DNA of 48,880 nucleotides from an uncultured Allobaculum sp. (lineage in GTDB: Bacteria; Bacillota_I; Bacilli_A; Erysipelotrichales; Erysipelotrichaceae), in assembly GCA_910579655.1 (NCBI GenBank), contig CAJTVE010000017.1, forward strand, positions 1 to 48,880, in the 5' to 3' direction. Of the stretch, positions 31,915 to 41,607 are shown in pieces. Both the position numbers and the translations under genes were made by a program. Position 1 is the stretch's first letter. Every line of letters begins with the position of its first letter. The notes under the pieces are model-generated. The model was given only the letters and a program-made list of their open reading frames with translations, searched no databases and was not told the DNA's origin.

Positions 31915-34900
31915 TTATTTCCCCATCTCGTTCATGGAAATCATCGAGAACGAAAGTGACTCAAGAACCTTCATCAATGCGTTGGTCGTATCCAGTGCGG
32001 TCATACAGAAGATGCCATTTTCCGAAGAGACACGACGGATGATAAAGCCGTCATCTTCGTTTTTGCGGGAAGTCCGGCTCATCGTGTTGACGACAAAGTT
32101 TACTTTGCCATCGCGGATGATCTCGGTAACCGTTGGCAGGTTGCCTTCCTCTTCGATCTTAGCCACTTCATGGACAAACAGGCCGTTTTCGCGGAAGAAT
32201 TCGGCTGTTCCATGCGTTGCATACAAACCATACCCAATGTTGGCAGCCCGTTTTGCCAGCGGCAGAGCTTCTTCTTTATCACGGTCAGCGATCGTAAAGA
32301 GGATATTGCCATGCGGGCTGACTTTGATGCCGGCGGCCACCAGGGCTTTATACAGGGCTTTTTCCAGGTTCACATCAGAACCTAAGGCTTCACCGGTCGA
32401 CTTCATTTCCGGGCCAAGCACAGTATCGACCGAACGCAGTTTGGCAAAGGAGAAGACTGGGGCTTTGACAAACACCCGGTTCTTTTCTTCTGGACGATAG
32501 CCAGGCGTGTATCCCTGTTCTTCGATCGAATGACCTAAAACAGCCATCGCGGCGATGTGAGACATCGGAACTCCCGTAATCTTGGACAGGAAGGGCACGG
32601 TTCTTGAGGATCGTGGATTAACTTCCAGAACATATACCTGATTGTTATGATCGACGATGAATTGAATATTGTACAGTCCGATGAACCCAAAACCTTCACC
32701 GATACGGGTTGCATAATCGATGATGGTTGCCTTGACTTCATCGTTGATCGTCTGCGGCGGATAAACGGAAATCGAGTCTCCGGAGTGAACACCAGCCCGT
32801 TCGATGTGTTCCATAATGCCTGGAATATAGACATGTTTGCCATCCGCAATCGCATCAATTTCCAGCTCTTTGCCGACGATGTACTTGTCGACCAGAATTG
32901 GGGCATCATGGGAGATTTCTTTTACGGCGTTGGCCATGTAAACGCGCAGTTCATCATCGTTATGGACAATCTGCATCGCACGACCGCCCAATACATAGGA
33001 AGGACGAACCAGAACCGGATATCCGATCCGGCTGGCAATTTCGAGAGCTTCTTCAACCGTCAGTGCGGTCTCGCCCTGGGGCTGCGGGATGTTGAGTTCA
33101 TGGAGCATCGCTTCAAACTCATGACGGTCTTCCGCTTTATCAATACTTTCCAGACTCGTTCCTAAAATCTTAACGCCATGTTCAGCCAGGGAAGCAGCCA
33201 GGTTGATGGCCGTCTGGCCGCCAAACTGAACGATAACACCTTCCGGTTTTTCCAGATCGATGACTTCCATGACATCTTCAGTGGTCAGGGGTTCGAAATA
33301 CAGTTTGTCGGAAATCGAGAAGTCGGTAGAGACAGTTTCCGGGTTGTTGTTGATAATGATGGCTTCATAGCCGGCTTTGCGCAGCGTCTCAACGCAATGC
33401 ACCGTGGCATAGTCAAACTCGACGCCCTGGCCAATCCGGATTGGACCGGAACCAAGAACGACAATTTTCTTGTTCTGGCTTGGGATCGATTCATTTTCCT
33501 GCTCGTAAGTCGAGTAGAAATATGGAGTTGCGGACGTAAACTCGCCAGCACACGTATCTACCATTTTGTAAACCGGGACAATTTCCGCTTCGTGGCGCAG
33601 ATCATAAATCGCTTTCGGTGTGGTGTTCCAGTTTCGGGCAATGTAGGAATCCGAGAAGCCATTCTGTTTGAGCGTGCGCAGAACGTCTACATCCATTGGA
33701 TGTTCTTTCATCTCTTCTTCCAGATGGAGAACATGGGCAATGTGATACAGGAAGAAGCGGTCAATCTTGGTTACATTAAATAATTCTTCAATGGTTTCTT
33801 CAATTGGAGCGTTGCTGTTGCGAATCCATTGCGCCATCGCAAAAATACGGCGGTCATCCTGTTTCTTGATCAGCTCCATCAGCTCATCATGGCTCATGTC
33901 TGCCATTTCTTTCATTTCCAGATGGTCGACTTTCATCTCCAGCGAGCGAATGCCTTTTAAGAAAGATTCTTCAAACGTCCGCCCAATGGACATGATTTCT
34001 CCCGTGGCTTTCATCTGGGTGCCTAAGCGACGGTCCGCATTGGCAAATTTATCAAATGGGAAGCGTGGAAACTTGGAAACCACGTAGTCAATCGCCGGCT
34101 CAAAGCAGGCATAGGAAGTGCGGGTAATCGGGTTAAGAATTTCATCGAGGGTCAGGCCAACAGCCAGTTTGGCGGAAATCCGGGCGATTGGATAGCCGGT
34201 GGCCTTACTGGCCAGCGCGGAGGAGCGGGATACACGCGGGTTGACTTCGATGACATAGTATTTAAAGCTTTCTGGATCCAGAGCGAGCTGGACGTTGCAG
34301 CCGCCGCAGATCTTCAGGGCACGGATAATCTTTAAGGATGCAGAACGCAGCATCTGGTTTTCGCGATCGGTCAGAGTCTGCACGGGAGCCACAACGATGG
34401 AATCCCCCGTATGGATGCCGACCGGATCGACGTTTTCCATGTTGCAGACAACGATGGCGGAGTCATTGGCATCGCGCATGACTTCGTATTCAATTTCTTT
34501 GCAGCCAGCAATCGACTGTTCAATCAGACACTGATGAACCGGGGAGATTTTCAGGCCGGCATCACAGATTTTACGCAGCTCATGTTCATTGTTGGCAAAA
34601 CCGCCGCCCGTACCGCCCAGGGTATAGGCCGGACGGACCACCACGGGATAGCCCTGCTTCTCGCAAAACTCAACCGCCTGTTCAACCGTGTGAACAATGT
34701 CACTTTCCGGAACCGGTTCATTGATCTCGCGCATCAGGGCACGGAAGAGTTCGCGGTCTTCAGCGCGATTGATCGCATGCAAATCTGTACCCAGGATTTC
34801 GACACCATATTCATCGAGAATGCCATCCTCAGCCAGTTCAACAACCAGGTTCAGACCGGTCTGGCCGCCAAGAGAGCCTAAAATGGCATCTGGTCTTTCC

Positions 34901-35139
34901 TTATAAATAACGCGTTTGGCAAAATCGAGCGTGATCGGCTCGATATACACCTGGTCAGCGACAACGGAGTCGGTCATGATGGTCGCCGGGTTGGAGTTGA
35001 TTAGAATGACTTCATAGCCTTCTTCACGCAGCGACTGGCACGCCTGGGTGCCGGCGTAGTCAAATTCAGCAGCCTGGCCGATGACAATCGGACCAGAACC
35101 GATCACCAGAATTTTTTTCAGGTCTTCTCTTCTAGGCAT
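31915..35139 (-). CDS. carB: Carbamoyl-phosphate synthase, large subunit
   Basis: Makes carbamoyl phosphate from bicarbonate, two ATP and the ammonia delivered by CarA. 1074 residues, full length: two homologous halves, each with a biotin-carboxylase-like fold (KKILVIGSGPIVIGQ at the start and KKIVVLGSGPIRIGQ near residue 550), ATP-grasp domains, and a C-terminal MGS-like regulatory domain from about 935. The start MPRREDLK is set by AAGGAG about 9 bases ahead and overlaps the end of carA by 8 bases. Confidence 0.97.
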   Translation of the reverse strand: MPRREDLKKILVIGSGPIVIGQAAEFDYAGTQACQSLREEGYEVILINSNPATIMTDSVVADQVYIEPITLDFAKRVIYKERPDAILGSLGGQTGLNLVVELAEDGILDEYGVEILGTDLHAINRAEDRELFRALMREINEPVPESDIVHTVEQAVEFCEKQGYPVVVRPAYTLGGTGGGFANNEHELRKICDAGLKISPVHQCLIEQSIAGCKEIEYEVMRDANDSAIVVCNMENVDPVGIHTGDSIVVAPVQTLTDRENQMLRSASLKIIRALKICGGCNVQLALDPESFKYYVIEVNPRVSRSSALASKATGYPIARISAKLAVGLTLDEILNPITRTSYACFEPAIDYVVSKFPRFPFDKFANADRRLGTQMKATGEIMSIGRTFEESFLKGIRSLEMKVDHLEMKEMADMSHDELMELIKKQDDRRIFAMAQWIRNSNAPIEETIEELFNVTKIDRFFLYHIAHVLHLEEEMKEHPMDVDVLRTLKQNGFSDSYIARNWNTTPKAIYDLRHEAEIVPVYKMVDTCAGEFTSATPYFYSTYEQENESIPSQNKKIVVLGSGPIRIGQGVEFDYATVHCVETLRKAGYEAIIINNNPETVSTDFSISDKLYFEPLTTEDVMEVIDLEKPEGVIVQFGGQTAINLAASLAEHGVKILGTSLESIDKAEDRHEFEAMLHELNIPQPQGETALTVEEALEIASRIGYPVLVRPSYVLGGRAMQIVHNDDELRVYMANAVKEISHDAPILVDKYIVGKELEIDAIADGKHVYIPGIMEHIERAGVHSGDSISVYPPQTINDEVKATIIDYATRIGEGFGFIGLYNIQFIVDHNNQVYVLEVNPRSSRTVPFLSKITGVPMSHIAAMAVLGHSIEEQGYTPGYRPEEKNRVFVKAPVFSFAKLRSVDTVLGPEMKSTGEALGSDVNLEKALYKALVAAGIKVSPHGNILFTIADRDKEEALPLAKRAANIGYGLYATHGTAEFFRENGLFVHEVAKIEEEGNLPTVTEIIRDGKVNFVVNTMSRTSRKNEDDGFIIRRVSSENGIFCMTALDTTNALMKVLESLSFSMISMNEMGK

Positions 35140-36217
35140 TCTTCTTCTCCTTCTCATTTTTGATCAGTTCAACAAACTCATTAAACATTCCTTTGGAATC
35201 ATTCGGGCCGGCATTCGCTTCTGGATGGAACTGAAGGCTGAACACCGGATATTTGGTGTGGGCAACCCCTTCGCAGGATTTATCATTTAACGCCTGATGG
35301 GTCATCACCAGATCAGTACCTTCCAGAGAATCGGCATCCACCGCATAGCCATGGTTCTGGCTGGTAATTTCCACATGGCCGTCGCGCAGATCCACAACCG
35401 GATGGTTGCCGCCGCGATGACCAAATTTCAGTTTGTACGTTTTTGCCCCGCACGCCAGACTGATCAGCTGGTGGCCCAGGCAGATGCCAAAAATCGGCAC
35501 CTGGCCAATCAGGCTGCGGATCGTTTCAATGGCTTCTGGCACATCCGTCGGGTCACCAGGGCCGTTTGTCAGCATCACGCCATCAGGACGGAAACTTAAA
35601 ATTGTCTTGGCATCGGTGTTCCAGGGAACGACCACGATGTCACAGCCGCGCTCAGACAGTTCGCGGATAATGCTCAGTTTGCATCCAAAATCCATAACCA
35701 CAACTTTGGGTCCACGGTTTGGCACGGAGTAGAGTTTGGTCGAAGAAACGCGGCGCACCTGATCGTGCAGCGGTTCACTCTGCCTAAGCATCGCCACCAG
35801 AGCGTCCACGTTTGCATCGGCATTGGCCATGATTGCTCTCATGGTTCCTTTATCCCGAATCCGGCGGGTGATCGCCCGGGTATCGACGCCGTAAATGCCT
35901 GGAATCCCCTGGGATTTACAGAAAGCATCGAGCGTTTCATCAGCACGCCAGTTCGAATAGTTTTCACATAAGTCTTTGACCACCAGACCGAACGCTGCGG
36001 TTTCAATGCTTTCCCAGTCGTCACGGTTGATGCCATAGTTGCCAATCAGTGGATAGGTCATCATGATGATCTGTCCACAGTAAGAATTGTCGGTCAGAAT
36101 TTCCTGATAGCCAGTCATTGAGGTGTTAAACACCAGTTCACCGACGCGAAAGTTGTCCGAGCCAAAGCCTTTGCCCTTCCATACACTTCCATCTTCCAGT
36201 ACAAGCAGTCTGTCCAT
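35132..36217 (-). CDS. carA: Carbamoyl-phosphate synthase, small (glutaminase) subunit
   Basis: Hydrolyses glutamine and channels ammonia to CarB. 361 residues. The class I amidotransferase nucleophile is C246 in GICLGHQ, with the His-Glu pair in FHPEANAGP. The start MDRLLVLEDG is fixed by AAGGAGG; the frame is open 41 codons further without a site. A 199-base gap separates it from pyrC; it holds two small RNA hairpins (GGATCC and GTCTTTTGAGAC palindromes, about 36324-36347) and a TACAAT without a clear -35, so an internal promoter or processing site is possible. Confidence 0.97.
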   Translation of the reverse strand: MDRLLVLEDGSVWKGKGFGSDNFRVGELVFNTSMTGYQEILTDNSYCGQIIMMTYPLIGNYGINRDDWESIETAAFGLVVKDLCENYSNWRADETLDAFCKSQGIPGIYGVDTRAITRRIRDKGTMRAIMANADANVDALVAMLRQSEPLHDQVRRVSSTKLYSVPNRGPKVVVMDFGCKLSIIRELSERGCDIVVVPWNTDAKTILSFRPDGVMLTNGPGDPTDVPEAIETIRSLIGQVPIFGICLGHQLISLACGAKTYKLKFGHRGGNHPVVDLRDGHVEITSQNHGYAVDADSLEGTDLVMTHQALNDKSCEGVAHTKYPVFSLQFHPEANAGPNDSKGMFNEFVELIKNEKEKKNA

Positions 36218-36416
36218 ACGGTTCGTTCCTCCTTCGTTTTGCGATTGAAAGCTGTAGTCATTTATACCCTGCCAGTTTTCAGAATTGAGCCGGGTATTTC
36301 TATTGTACGTCCTGAACCGGATCCAAAGGATCCGTCTCAAAAGACGATCATTCTTCTGTCCTGTTTTGGATCACTCTGTATATTTGCGGTTAAGAAACAG
36401 TGCACGCCCAGTCCCT

Positions 36417-37715
36417 TTAGTGGTTTCTTTCAAACACCCGGCGCCCATTGGCCCAGGTCTGCTCAATAGAAACCACGCTTGGCCAGCCGGCAAAGGGGGT
36501 GTTGTGTCCCTGAGACAAAAACTTCTCGGGATCAATCACTTCGTCGGCTTCCAGATTGGCCAGGAAAAAATCCGGACGATAGCCGACTTCCAGTTTTCCG
36601 GTTTTTTCCAGGCCAAAGGCTGCAGCAGGTTTTTCGGCCATCCACTCGATCAGCTGGCGCAGTGACCAGCGTTGCTGGTGGTGGACAAATTCCGTATATA
36701 AGAGTGGAAAAGCTGTTTCCAAAGCCACAATGCCAAAGGGCGCCTTATCCATTGGACGACTCTTTTCTTCAGCGGTATGGGGCGCATGGTCATTGGCAAT
36801 AAAATCCAGATCGCCATTTTCCAGCCCTTCAATTAAGGCCATGCGATCTTCGTGGCTGCGCAGCGGCGGGTTCATTTTCCAGTTTGGGCCTTGTACATCC
36901 TTTTCCTCCAGCAGCAGATGGTGGGCAGTCACTTCAGCGCTGACTGGATATCCCATCTCCTTGGCCGCATGGAGGGCTCTGACGCTTTGTCTGGCAGAGA
37001 TGTGGTCCGCATGATAGCGCAGGCCATGCTTGCCGGCCAGCCGCAGATCGCGTTTAAGCTGTTCGCTTTCGCATTCACTTGGAATGCCGATCCAGCCCTT
37101 TTCTCTGGCCATTTTCCCCGCATGGACACTTGCCCCCGTATGGCGGTAGTTCATATCTTCCGTATGACAGGAAAACAGAACACCAGCTTGGGCGGCTTTT
37201 TCCATGGCCTCATTCATGATGGCCTCCGATTGCACGCCCACGCCATCATCCGAAAAGCGGGTAATCCCCATTTTCTTCATGGCTGCATACTCCACTGGCT
37301 TGGCCCCGGCTTCATCCACGGTAATCGTCGCAAATGGAATAGTACGGATGCGGCTGTCTTTTTCGATCAGCGCCAGATAGTCTTTCATCACTTCTGGAGT
37401 CGATGGAAAAGGCAGAACGTTTGGCATCGCAAAGATTGTGGTAAATCCGCCGGCGGCTGCAGCGGCTGTTCCCGTGGCGATGGTTTCTTTTTCACTATGG
37501 CCTGGCTCGCGCAGGTGAACGTGGGTATCCACCAGACCGGGCAGTAAAGCAAGACCGTTTCCATCAACGACCTGAACATCTTCTGGATCCAGGCTCATCG
37601 CGTCCAGATCCATTTTCTCTTCGATGGCCAGAATTTCGTTTTCATCAAAGAGCATTTCGGCAGGCTGCAGGGCGTGGTGATAAAAAATACGGACGTTGGT
37701 AATCAATGTTTTCAT
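36417..37715 (-). CDS. pyrC: Dihydroorotase
   Basis: Zinc amidohydrolase closing carbamoyl aspartate to dihydroorotate. 432 residues, class I type. Metal ligands H65 and H67 in DTHVHLREPGH, later SCHTED, ADHISA and ANDHAPHT. The ATG shares a base with the pyrB stop (TGATG at 37713-37717), so the two are coupled. Confidence 0.96.
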   Translation of the reverse strand: MKTLITNVRIFYHHALQPAEMLFDENEILAIEEKMDLDAMSLDPEDVQVVDGNGLALLPGLVDTHVHLREPGHSEKETIATGTAAAAAGGFTTIFAMPNVLPFPSTPEVMKDYLALIEKDSRIRTIPFATITVDEAGAKPVEYAAMKKMGITRFSDDGVGVQSEAIMNEAMEKAAQAGVLFSCHTEDMNYRHTGASVHAGKMAREKGWIGIPSECESEQLKRDLRLAGKHGLRYHADHISARQSVRALHAAKEMGYPVSAEVTAHHLLLEEKDVQGPNWKMNPPLRSHEDRMALIEGLENGDLDFIANDHAPHTAEEKSRPMDKAPFGIVALETAFPLLYTEFVHHQQRWSLRQLIEWMAEKPAAAFGLEKTGKLEVGYRPDFFLANLEADEVIDPEKFLSQGHNTPFAGWPSVVSIEQTWANGRRVFERNH

Positions 37716-38623
37716 CAGGCTTCGCTCCTTCCAAAAGGCGGCAGTCCTAAAGCGCGTTTGACAATCGCCTTGCGCACCAGCATGCCGTTTTTCATCTGTT
37801 CAAAAATGCGGCTTTTGGGCGCTTCTACCAGATCAGTGTCAATTTCCACACCGCGGTTGACGGGGGCTGGATGCATCACAATCGCATGCTCTTTCATGCG
37901 CCCATAGCGCTCCTTGGTCAGTCCGTACTGTTCGAGGTAATCTTTTCCTTCCAGGCTTTCCAGCTTGGCTCCCCGCTCCCACTGGATGCGCAGCATGATG
38001 ATGGCATCCGCCCATTCAATGCTTTCGTCGAAATCAGAGAATGGATAGCCTTCACGCTCCCATTCTTTCGGTCCGGCAAAGCGAACGGTGCTGCCAAAGC
38101 GTTCGAGGGCTTCTTTATCGCTGGCTGCAACGCGGCTGTGGGCAACATCGCCGCAGATCAGGATATTCAGACCATCAAGATGGCCGAATTCGTTATAAAG
38201 CGTTAACAGGTCGAGCAGGCACTGGCTGGGGTGGTTGCCCTTTCCATCCCCGGCATTGATGATCGGGACCTGAATGGATTCGAGTTCTTTGAAATAGTCG
38301 TCTTGCGGATGGCGGATGACCAGCAGCTTGTAGCCGACCGCTTCAAAGGTCCGGACCGTATCATAGAGCGTTTCTCCTTTAGTTAAAGAAGATGTTTCCG
38401 GATTGAAGTCAACCGTCGGCAGTCCTAGCTGCTTTTCGGCGCTCAGAAATGAGTAGTGCGTACGTGTCGAAGGCTCAAAAAAAAGATTAGCAGTGAGAAC
38501 CTGATTCGAAACAGGTAACTGCCAATCTGAATGAGAACTAGAAAAAGCCTTCGCATCATTGAGTAAATCGAGAATCTCAGCATTGGAGAGATCCTTCATG
38601 GTTAACAGCGATTTTTTATTCAT
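37715..38623 (-). CDS. pyrB: Aspartate carbamoyltransferase catalytic subunit
   Basis: Joins carbamoyl phosphate and aspartate, the committed step. 302 residues. The carbamoyl-phosphate loop is PSTRTH (51-56), with HPAPVNRGVEI near the C-terminus. No pyrI is present, as usual in Bacillota. I start at MNKKSLLTMKDL with AGGGAGG about 8 bases ahead; the nine codons before it hold the ribosome site itself. First gene of the operon. I see no pyrR gene and no PyrR-type attenuator in the short leader. Confidence 0.96.
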   Translation of the reverse strand: MNKKSLLTMKDLSNAEILDLLNDAKAFSSSHSDWQLPVSNQVLTANLFFEPSTRTHYSFLSAEKQLGLPTVDFNPETSSLTKGETLYDTVRTFEAVGYKLLVIRHPQDDYFKELESIQVPIINAGDGKGNHPSQCLLDLLTLYNEFGHLDGLNILICGDVAHSRVAASDKEALERFGSTVRFAGPKEWEREGYPFSDFDESIEWADAIIMLRIQWERGAKLESLEGKDYLEQYGLTKERYGRMKEHAIVMHPAPVNRGVEIDTDLVEAPKSRIFEQMKNGMLVRKAIVKRALGLPPFGRSEA

Positions 38624-38663
38624 CTGCTTTCCTCCCTGATGTTCAGACATCTAAATCTTCAGT

Positions 38664-38691
38664 ATTGTAGCATAGCCAACCTTAAAAACAA
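38664..38691 (-). promoter_or_regulatory. Promoter of the pyr operon
   Basis: On the minus strand TTGTTT (complement of 38686-38691), 16 bases, extended -10 TGCTACAAT (TACAAT is complement of 38664-38669). The leader is only about 35 nt and contains a small GATGT/ACATC hairpin just before the ribosome site. Confidence 0.65.
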
Positions 38692-38755
38692 GATTCTTTC
38701 GAAAGCTGCCTGCAACTCTTTGATCGATATCCGTTTGTCGGTATCTTAAACGAAC

Positions 38756-38783
38756 AAAAACTCCCGAAAAAACGGGAGTTTTT
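38756..38783. terminator. Terminator of the oligosaccharide operon
   Basis: AAAAACTCCCG (38756-38766), AAAAAA loop, CGGGAGTTTTT (38773-38783). Symmetrical, so it works both ways; on the minus strand it ends the GH32 transcript before the pyr promoter. Confidence 0.9.
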
Positions 38784-38902
38784 GTCAGAATCAGATGATT
38801 GTGAAGGTTGTTTTTTTCAGGAATGTAAGACTTTCAATTTGGCGAATTTCCTTTCCTGAATCGGATTGCGTTTGTAAAAACTGGCTGTTCTTGTTCATCC
38901 GC

Positions 38903-38950
38903 ATTGAAATCATTATTGAAATCATTATTGAAATCATTACTGAAATCGTC
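38903..38950. repeat. Four 12-bp tandem repeats past the GH32 gene
   Basis: ATTGAAATCATT three times exactly (38903-38938), then ACTGAAATCGTC (38939-38950). It lies between the stop at 38982 and the terminator. Confidence 0.88.
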
Positions 38951-38981
38951 ATTGCCCTCTTTTCAATCGCTCCACAAATCG

Positions 38982-40496
38982 TCAGGTTTCGTCCAGACCG
39001 TTCTTTAACTTTTCCTGACGGAGCTTTTCTACATCCATGGAATGAAAGTCGATGGTCAGATTTTCATCCTGGCCATGCAGTACAATCCGATCTGCCTGCG
39101 GCAAGGTGGGAATAACGGTGGAAAGGACCATTTCTCCCTGATTGACAAAGATTTCAACCGAGTAAAGATCCATAATGATTCGAAGCTGATCGACACCGCT
39201 TTCAGGAAGAGCTGCTTTGCGGACCGTGACCCAATCCTCTTCCATGCCGGAATACGTCCGATCCATTTCCATCCAGCCTTTTGAGGCATCAATCGTAAAA
39301 GTCGTTTTGTGGTTTTCATCGCAGGCCAGATCTATGGCGAAGTGATGAGCCGGGTTTGAAAATTGAAGTGTCGCATCCAAATACCGGCCGCTCATCCGGT
39401 TGTCTTCAAATGTTCCATCCAGATGGACATTGTCGATATGGCTCGTTTCTTTGTACCAGTTTTCAATTTCGCGAATCGGCTTCTGGATCAGTTTTCCCTG
39501 TTTGAAAGACAATTCCCGTGGCAGGGTCATCTGTGATGTCCAGTTCTGTCTGGAACAAAGAATCGGAGAATTCCAGGACGACATCCAGCCAATCAGAATC
39601 CGACGCCCATCTTCTAAAAGCGTGGTCTGTGGGGCATAAAAATCCAGTCCATAATCCAGCTGCCTGGCCTCTTTCTGGAAAAACCGGGAAGATTCCAGAC
39701 TTTGATTGAAGTGCCCTGGAATATAGACGCTGTTATGACCATTGTGAAATTCATAGCCCTGGGCATGCATGTTTTGTGGGGAGCAGATCAGCATGGGCTG
39801 GTCATCCAGCAGGAAGACATCGGGGCATTCCAGCATTTTGCCATTGGTTCCATCAAAAGAAAGCAGAATGGATTCAAATGTCCAGTCTTTCAGATTGGGA
39901 CTTGAAAACAGAATCACTTCTCCCTTCTTTTCAGGATTGAGGATTCCGGCTGCCAGATACCAGGTCGTGCCTGTTTTCCAGAGTTTCGGATCGCGAAAAT
40001 CCACATCCGAATATCCTTTTGGCAGATTGACTTGGGATAAAACAGGATTGGCCTCAAATTTGGCATAGTTTTTGCCATCACCAATGGCCAGACACTGATT
40101 CTGTTTTCCATTGGCGCATCCGGTATACATCAGCACATGCCCTTGCTCACTTTCCACAGCACTTCCGGAAAAGCATCCATCTTTGTCAAAAGGCTGATCG
40201 GGAGCCAGGGCAGCCGGCTTTTGTTTCCAGACGATCAAGTCTTTGCTGACCTGATGGCCCCAGTGCATCGGCCCCCATTGATTGGAATAGGGGTGATACT
40301 GGTAAAACAGATGGACCTGTTTTTTGTAGACTGAAAATCCATTGGGATCATTCATCCAGCCCACAGCCGGAGTGAAATGAAACGCCGGCTGTCTATCTGC
40401 TGGAGTACGATGTTCGATTTCAAAATTTCTTGCCTGATTTAATTCTGGCGTCGGTTTAAATTCGGTCATTGTTTCAAAGTTTACTTCTGGTGTCAT
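38982..40496 (-). CDS. GH32 beta-fructofuranosidase / sucrose-6-phosphate hydrolase
   Basis: A 504-residue cytoplasmic fructosidase cutting beta-fructosyl bonds in sucrose or short fructo-oligosaccharides. Nucleophile D50 in WMNDPNG, transition-state stabiliser in FRDP (167-170), acid/base E223 in ECPD; the five-blade propeller is followed by a C-terminal beta-sandwich from about 350. No signal peptide. AGGAA precedes the ATG. It is the last gene after the MsmK-type ATPase (14 bases between), the gene set of fructo-oligosaccharide (msm/bfrA) operons in lactobacilli. An ABC importer brings the sugar in unphosphorylated, so a fructosidase role fits better than a sucrose-6-phosphate hydrolase. 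Confidence 0.93.
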   Translation of the reverse strand: MTPEVNFETMTEFKPTPELNQARNFEIEHRTPADRQPAFHFTPAVGWMNDPNGFSVYKKQVHLFYQYHPYSNQWGPMHWGHQVSKDLIVWKQKPAALAPDQPFDKDGCFSGSAVESEQGHVLMYTGCANGKQNQCLAIGDGKNYAKFEANPVLSQVNLPKGYSDVDFRDPKLWKTGTTWYLAAGILNPEKKGEVILFSSPNLKDWTFESILLSFDGTNGKMLECPDVFLLDDQPMLICSPQNMHAQGYEFHNGHNSVYIPGHFNQSLESSRFFQKEARQLDYGLDFYAPQTTLLEDGRRILIGWMSSWNSPILCSRQNWTSQMTLPRELSFKQGKLIQKPIREIENWYKETSHIDNVHLDGTFEDNRMSGRYLDATLQFSNPAHHFAIDLACDENHKTTFTIDASKGWMEMDRTYSGMEEDWVTVRKAALPESGVDQLRIIMDLYSVEIFVNQGEMVLSTVIPTLPQADRIVLHGQDENLTIDFHSMDVEKLRQEKLKNGLDET

Positions 40497-40510
40497 TGTA
40501 AAGTTCCTGT

Positions 40511-41602
40511 TCAGACAATCGCTTTCTCGGTCGCCGCATCAAAGAAATGCATTTTTTCAGGGACAAAAACAAAGTTTCGTTTGTCGCCTTCATGGCAGAT
40601 TTCATATTTATCCACACGGGCCACAACGTCCTGGCCAGCCAGACCAAAATAGAGGTTATTTTCATTGCCCATGACTTCCGTATTGGTAATGACGGCCTGC
40701 ATCAGATTTTCAGGATCCTGACTGATGTACAGATCAGAGAACTTGATATCTTCACCACGGATCCCCATGATGGCTTCTTTTTTGCCAGCTAAGAGTCTGG
40801 CCTGTTCAGGATTCAGCTCATATTCCAGGCCATCTTTAAAAATCAGCGTATGGCCATCAATCTGAACCGGGAAGAAATTCATCTGCGGGCTGCCAATAAA
40901 ACCAGCCACAAAGACATTATCCGGATGTTCATACAGATCCATTGGCTTGCCGACTTGCTGAATCACGCCATCTTTCATCAAAACGATGCGATCCGCCATC
41001 GTCATGGCTTCAACCTGGTCATGGGTGACGTAAATCGTGGTGTTTTTCAGTTTCTTGTGCAGCTGGGAGATTTCGTTGCGCATGGACACGCGCAGTTTGG
41101 CATCCAGGTTGGACAATGGTTCATCCATCAAGAAGAGTTTGGAATCTTTCACGATTGCCCGACCTAAGGCCACCCGCTGGCGCTGGCCGCCAGAGAGGTT
41201 TTTCGGTTTGCGCTTGCGGTATTCTTCCAGGCCGAGAATGTCCACCGCCCAGTCTGTTTTCTTTTTGATTTCGTCCGCTGGCACTTTCATATTTTTGAGA
41301 CCATAGGAGATGTTTTTTTCCACAGTCATATGCGGATAGAGCGCGTAGTTCTGGAAAACCATGGAGATTCCGCGATCGCCAGGTTTTACTTCGTTCATTT
41401 TCTTGCCATCAATGTACAGATCGCCACTGGTAATCTCTTCAAAACCAGCGATCATGCGCAGCGTAGTGGATTTGCCACAGCCGGAAGGTCCAACGAAAGC
41501 GACAAATTCACCTTCTTCAATTTCAAGCGAGAAATCTGTAACTGAGTTTTTTTCATTTCCTTTATATCGTTTGTCGATGTTTTTGAGTTCAATGAATGCC
41601 AT
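40511..41602 (-). CDS. Sugar ABC transporter ATP-binding protein (MsmK/UgpC type)
   Basis: A 363-residue ATPase for carbohydrate importers. Walker A GPSGCGKST (38-46), Q-loop MVFQNYALYPHM, signature LSGGQRQRVALGRA, Walker B LFLMDEPLSNLDAKLR, H-loop VTHDQVEAM; the C-terminal third is the OB-fold regulatory domain of the MalK class. GGAAGG is 9 bases ahead of the ATG. ATPases of this class often serve several sugar importers. Confidence 0.95.
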   Translation of the reverse strand: MAFIELKNIDKRYKGNEKNSVTDFSLEIEEGEFVAFVGPSGCGKSTTLRMIAGFEEITSGDLYIDGKKMNEVKPGDRGISMVFQNYALYPHMTVEKNISYGLKNMKVPADEIKKKTDWAVDILGLEEYRKRKPKNLSGGQRQRVALGRAIVKDSKLFLMDEPLSNLDAKLRVSMRNEISQLHKKLKNTTIYVTHDQVEAMTMADRIVLMKDGVIQQVGKPMDLYEHPDNVFVAGFIGSPQMNFFPVQIDGHTLIFKDGLEYELNPEQARLLAGKKEAIMGIRGEDIKFSDLYISQDPENLMQAVITNTEVMGNENNLYFGLAGQDVVARVDKYEICHEGDKRNFVFVPEKMHFFDAATEKAIV

Positions 41603-41607
41603 GAGAA

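Noticed and set aside
38756..38783. Transcription attenuator of pyrB
   Set aside because: The hairpin lies upstream of the only good pyr promoter, so it cannot be in the pyr message; it ends the GH32 transcript.
38903..38950. CRISPR-like array
   Set aside because: Units are 12 bases and contiguous without spacers; the same holds for the other tandem repeats, and no cas genes are present.
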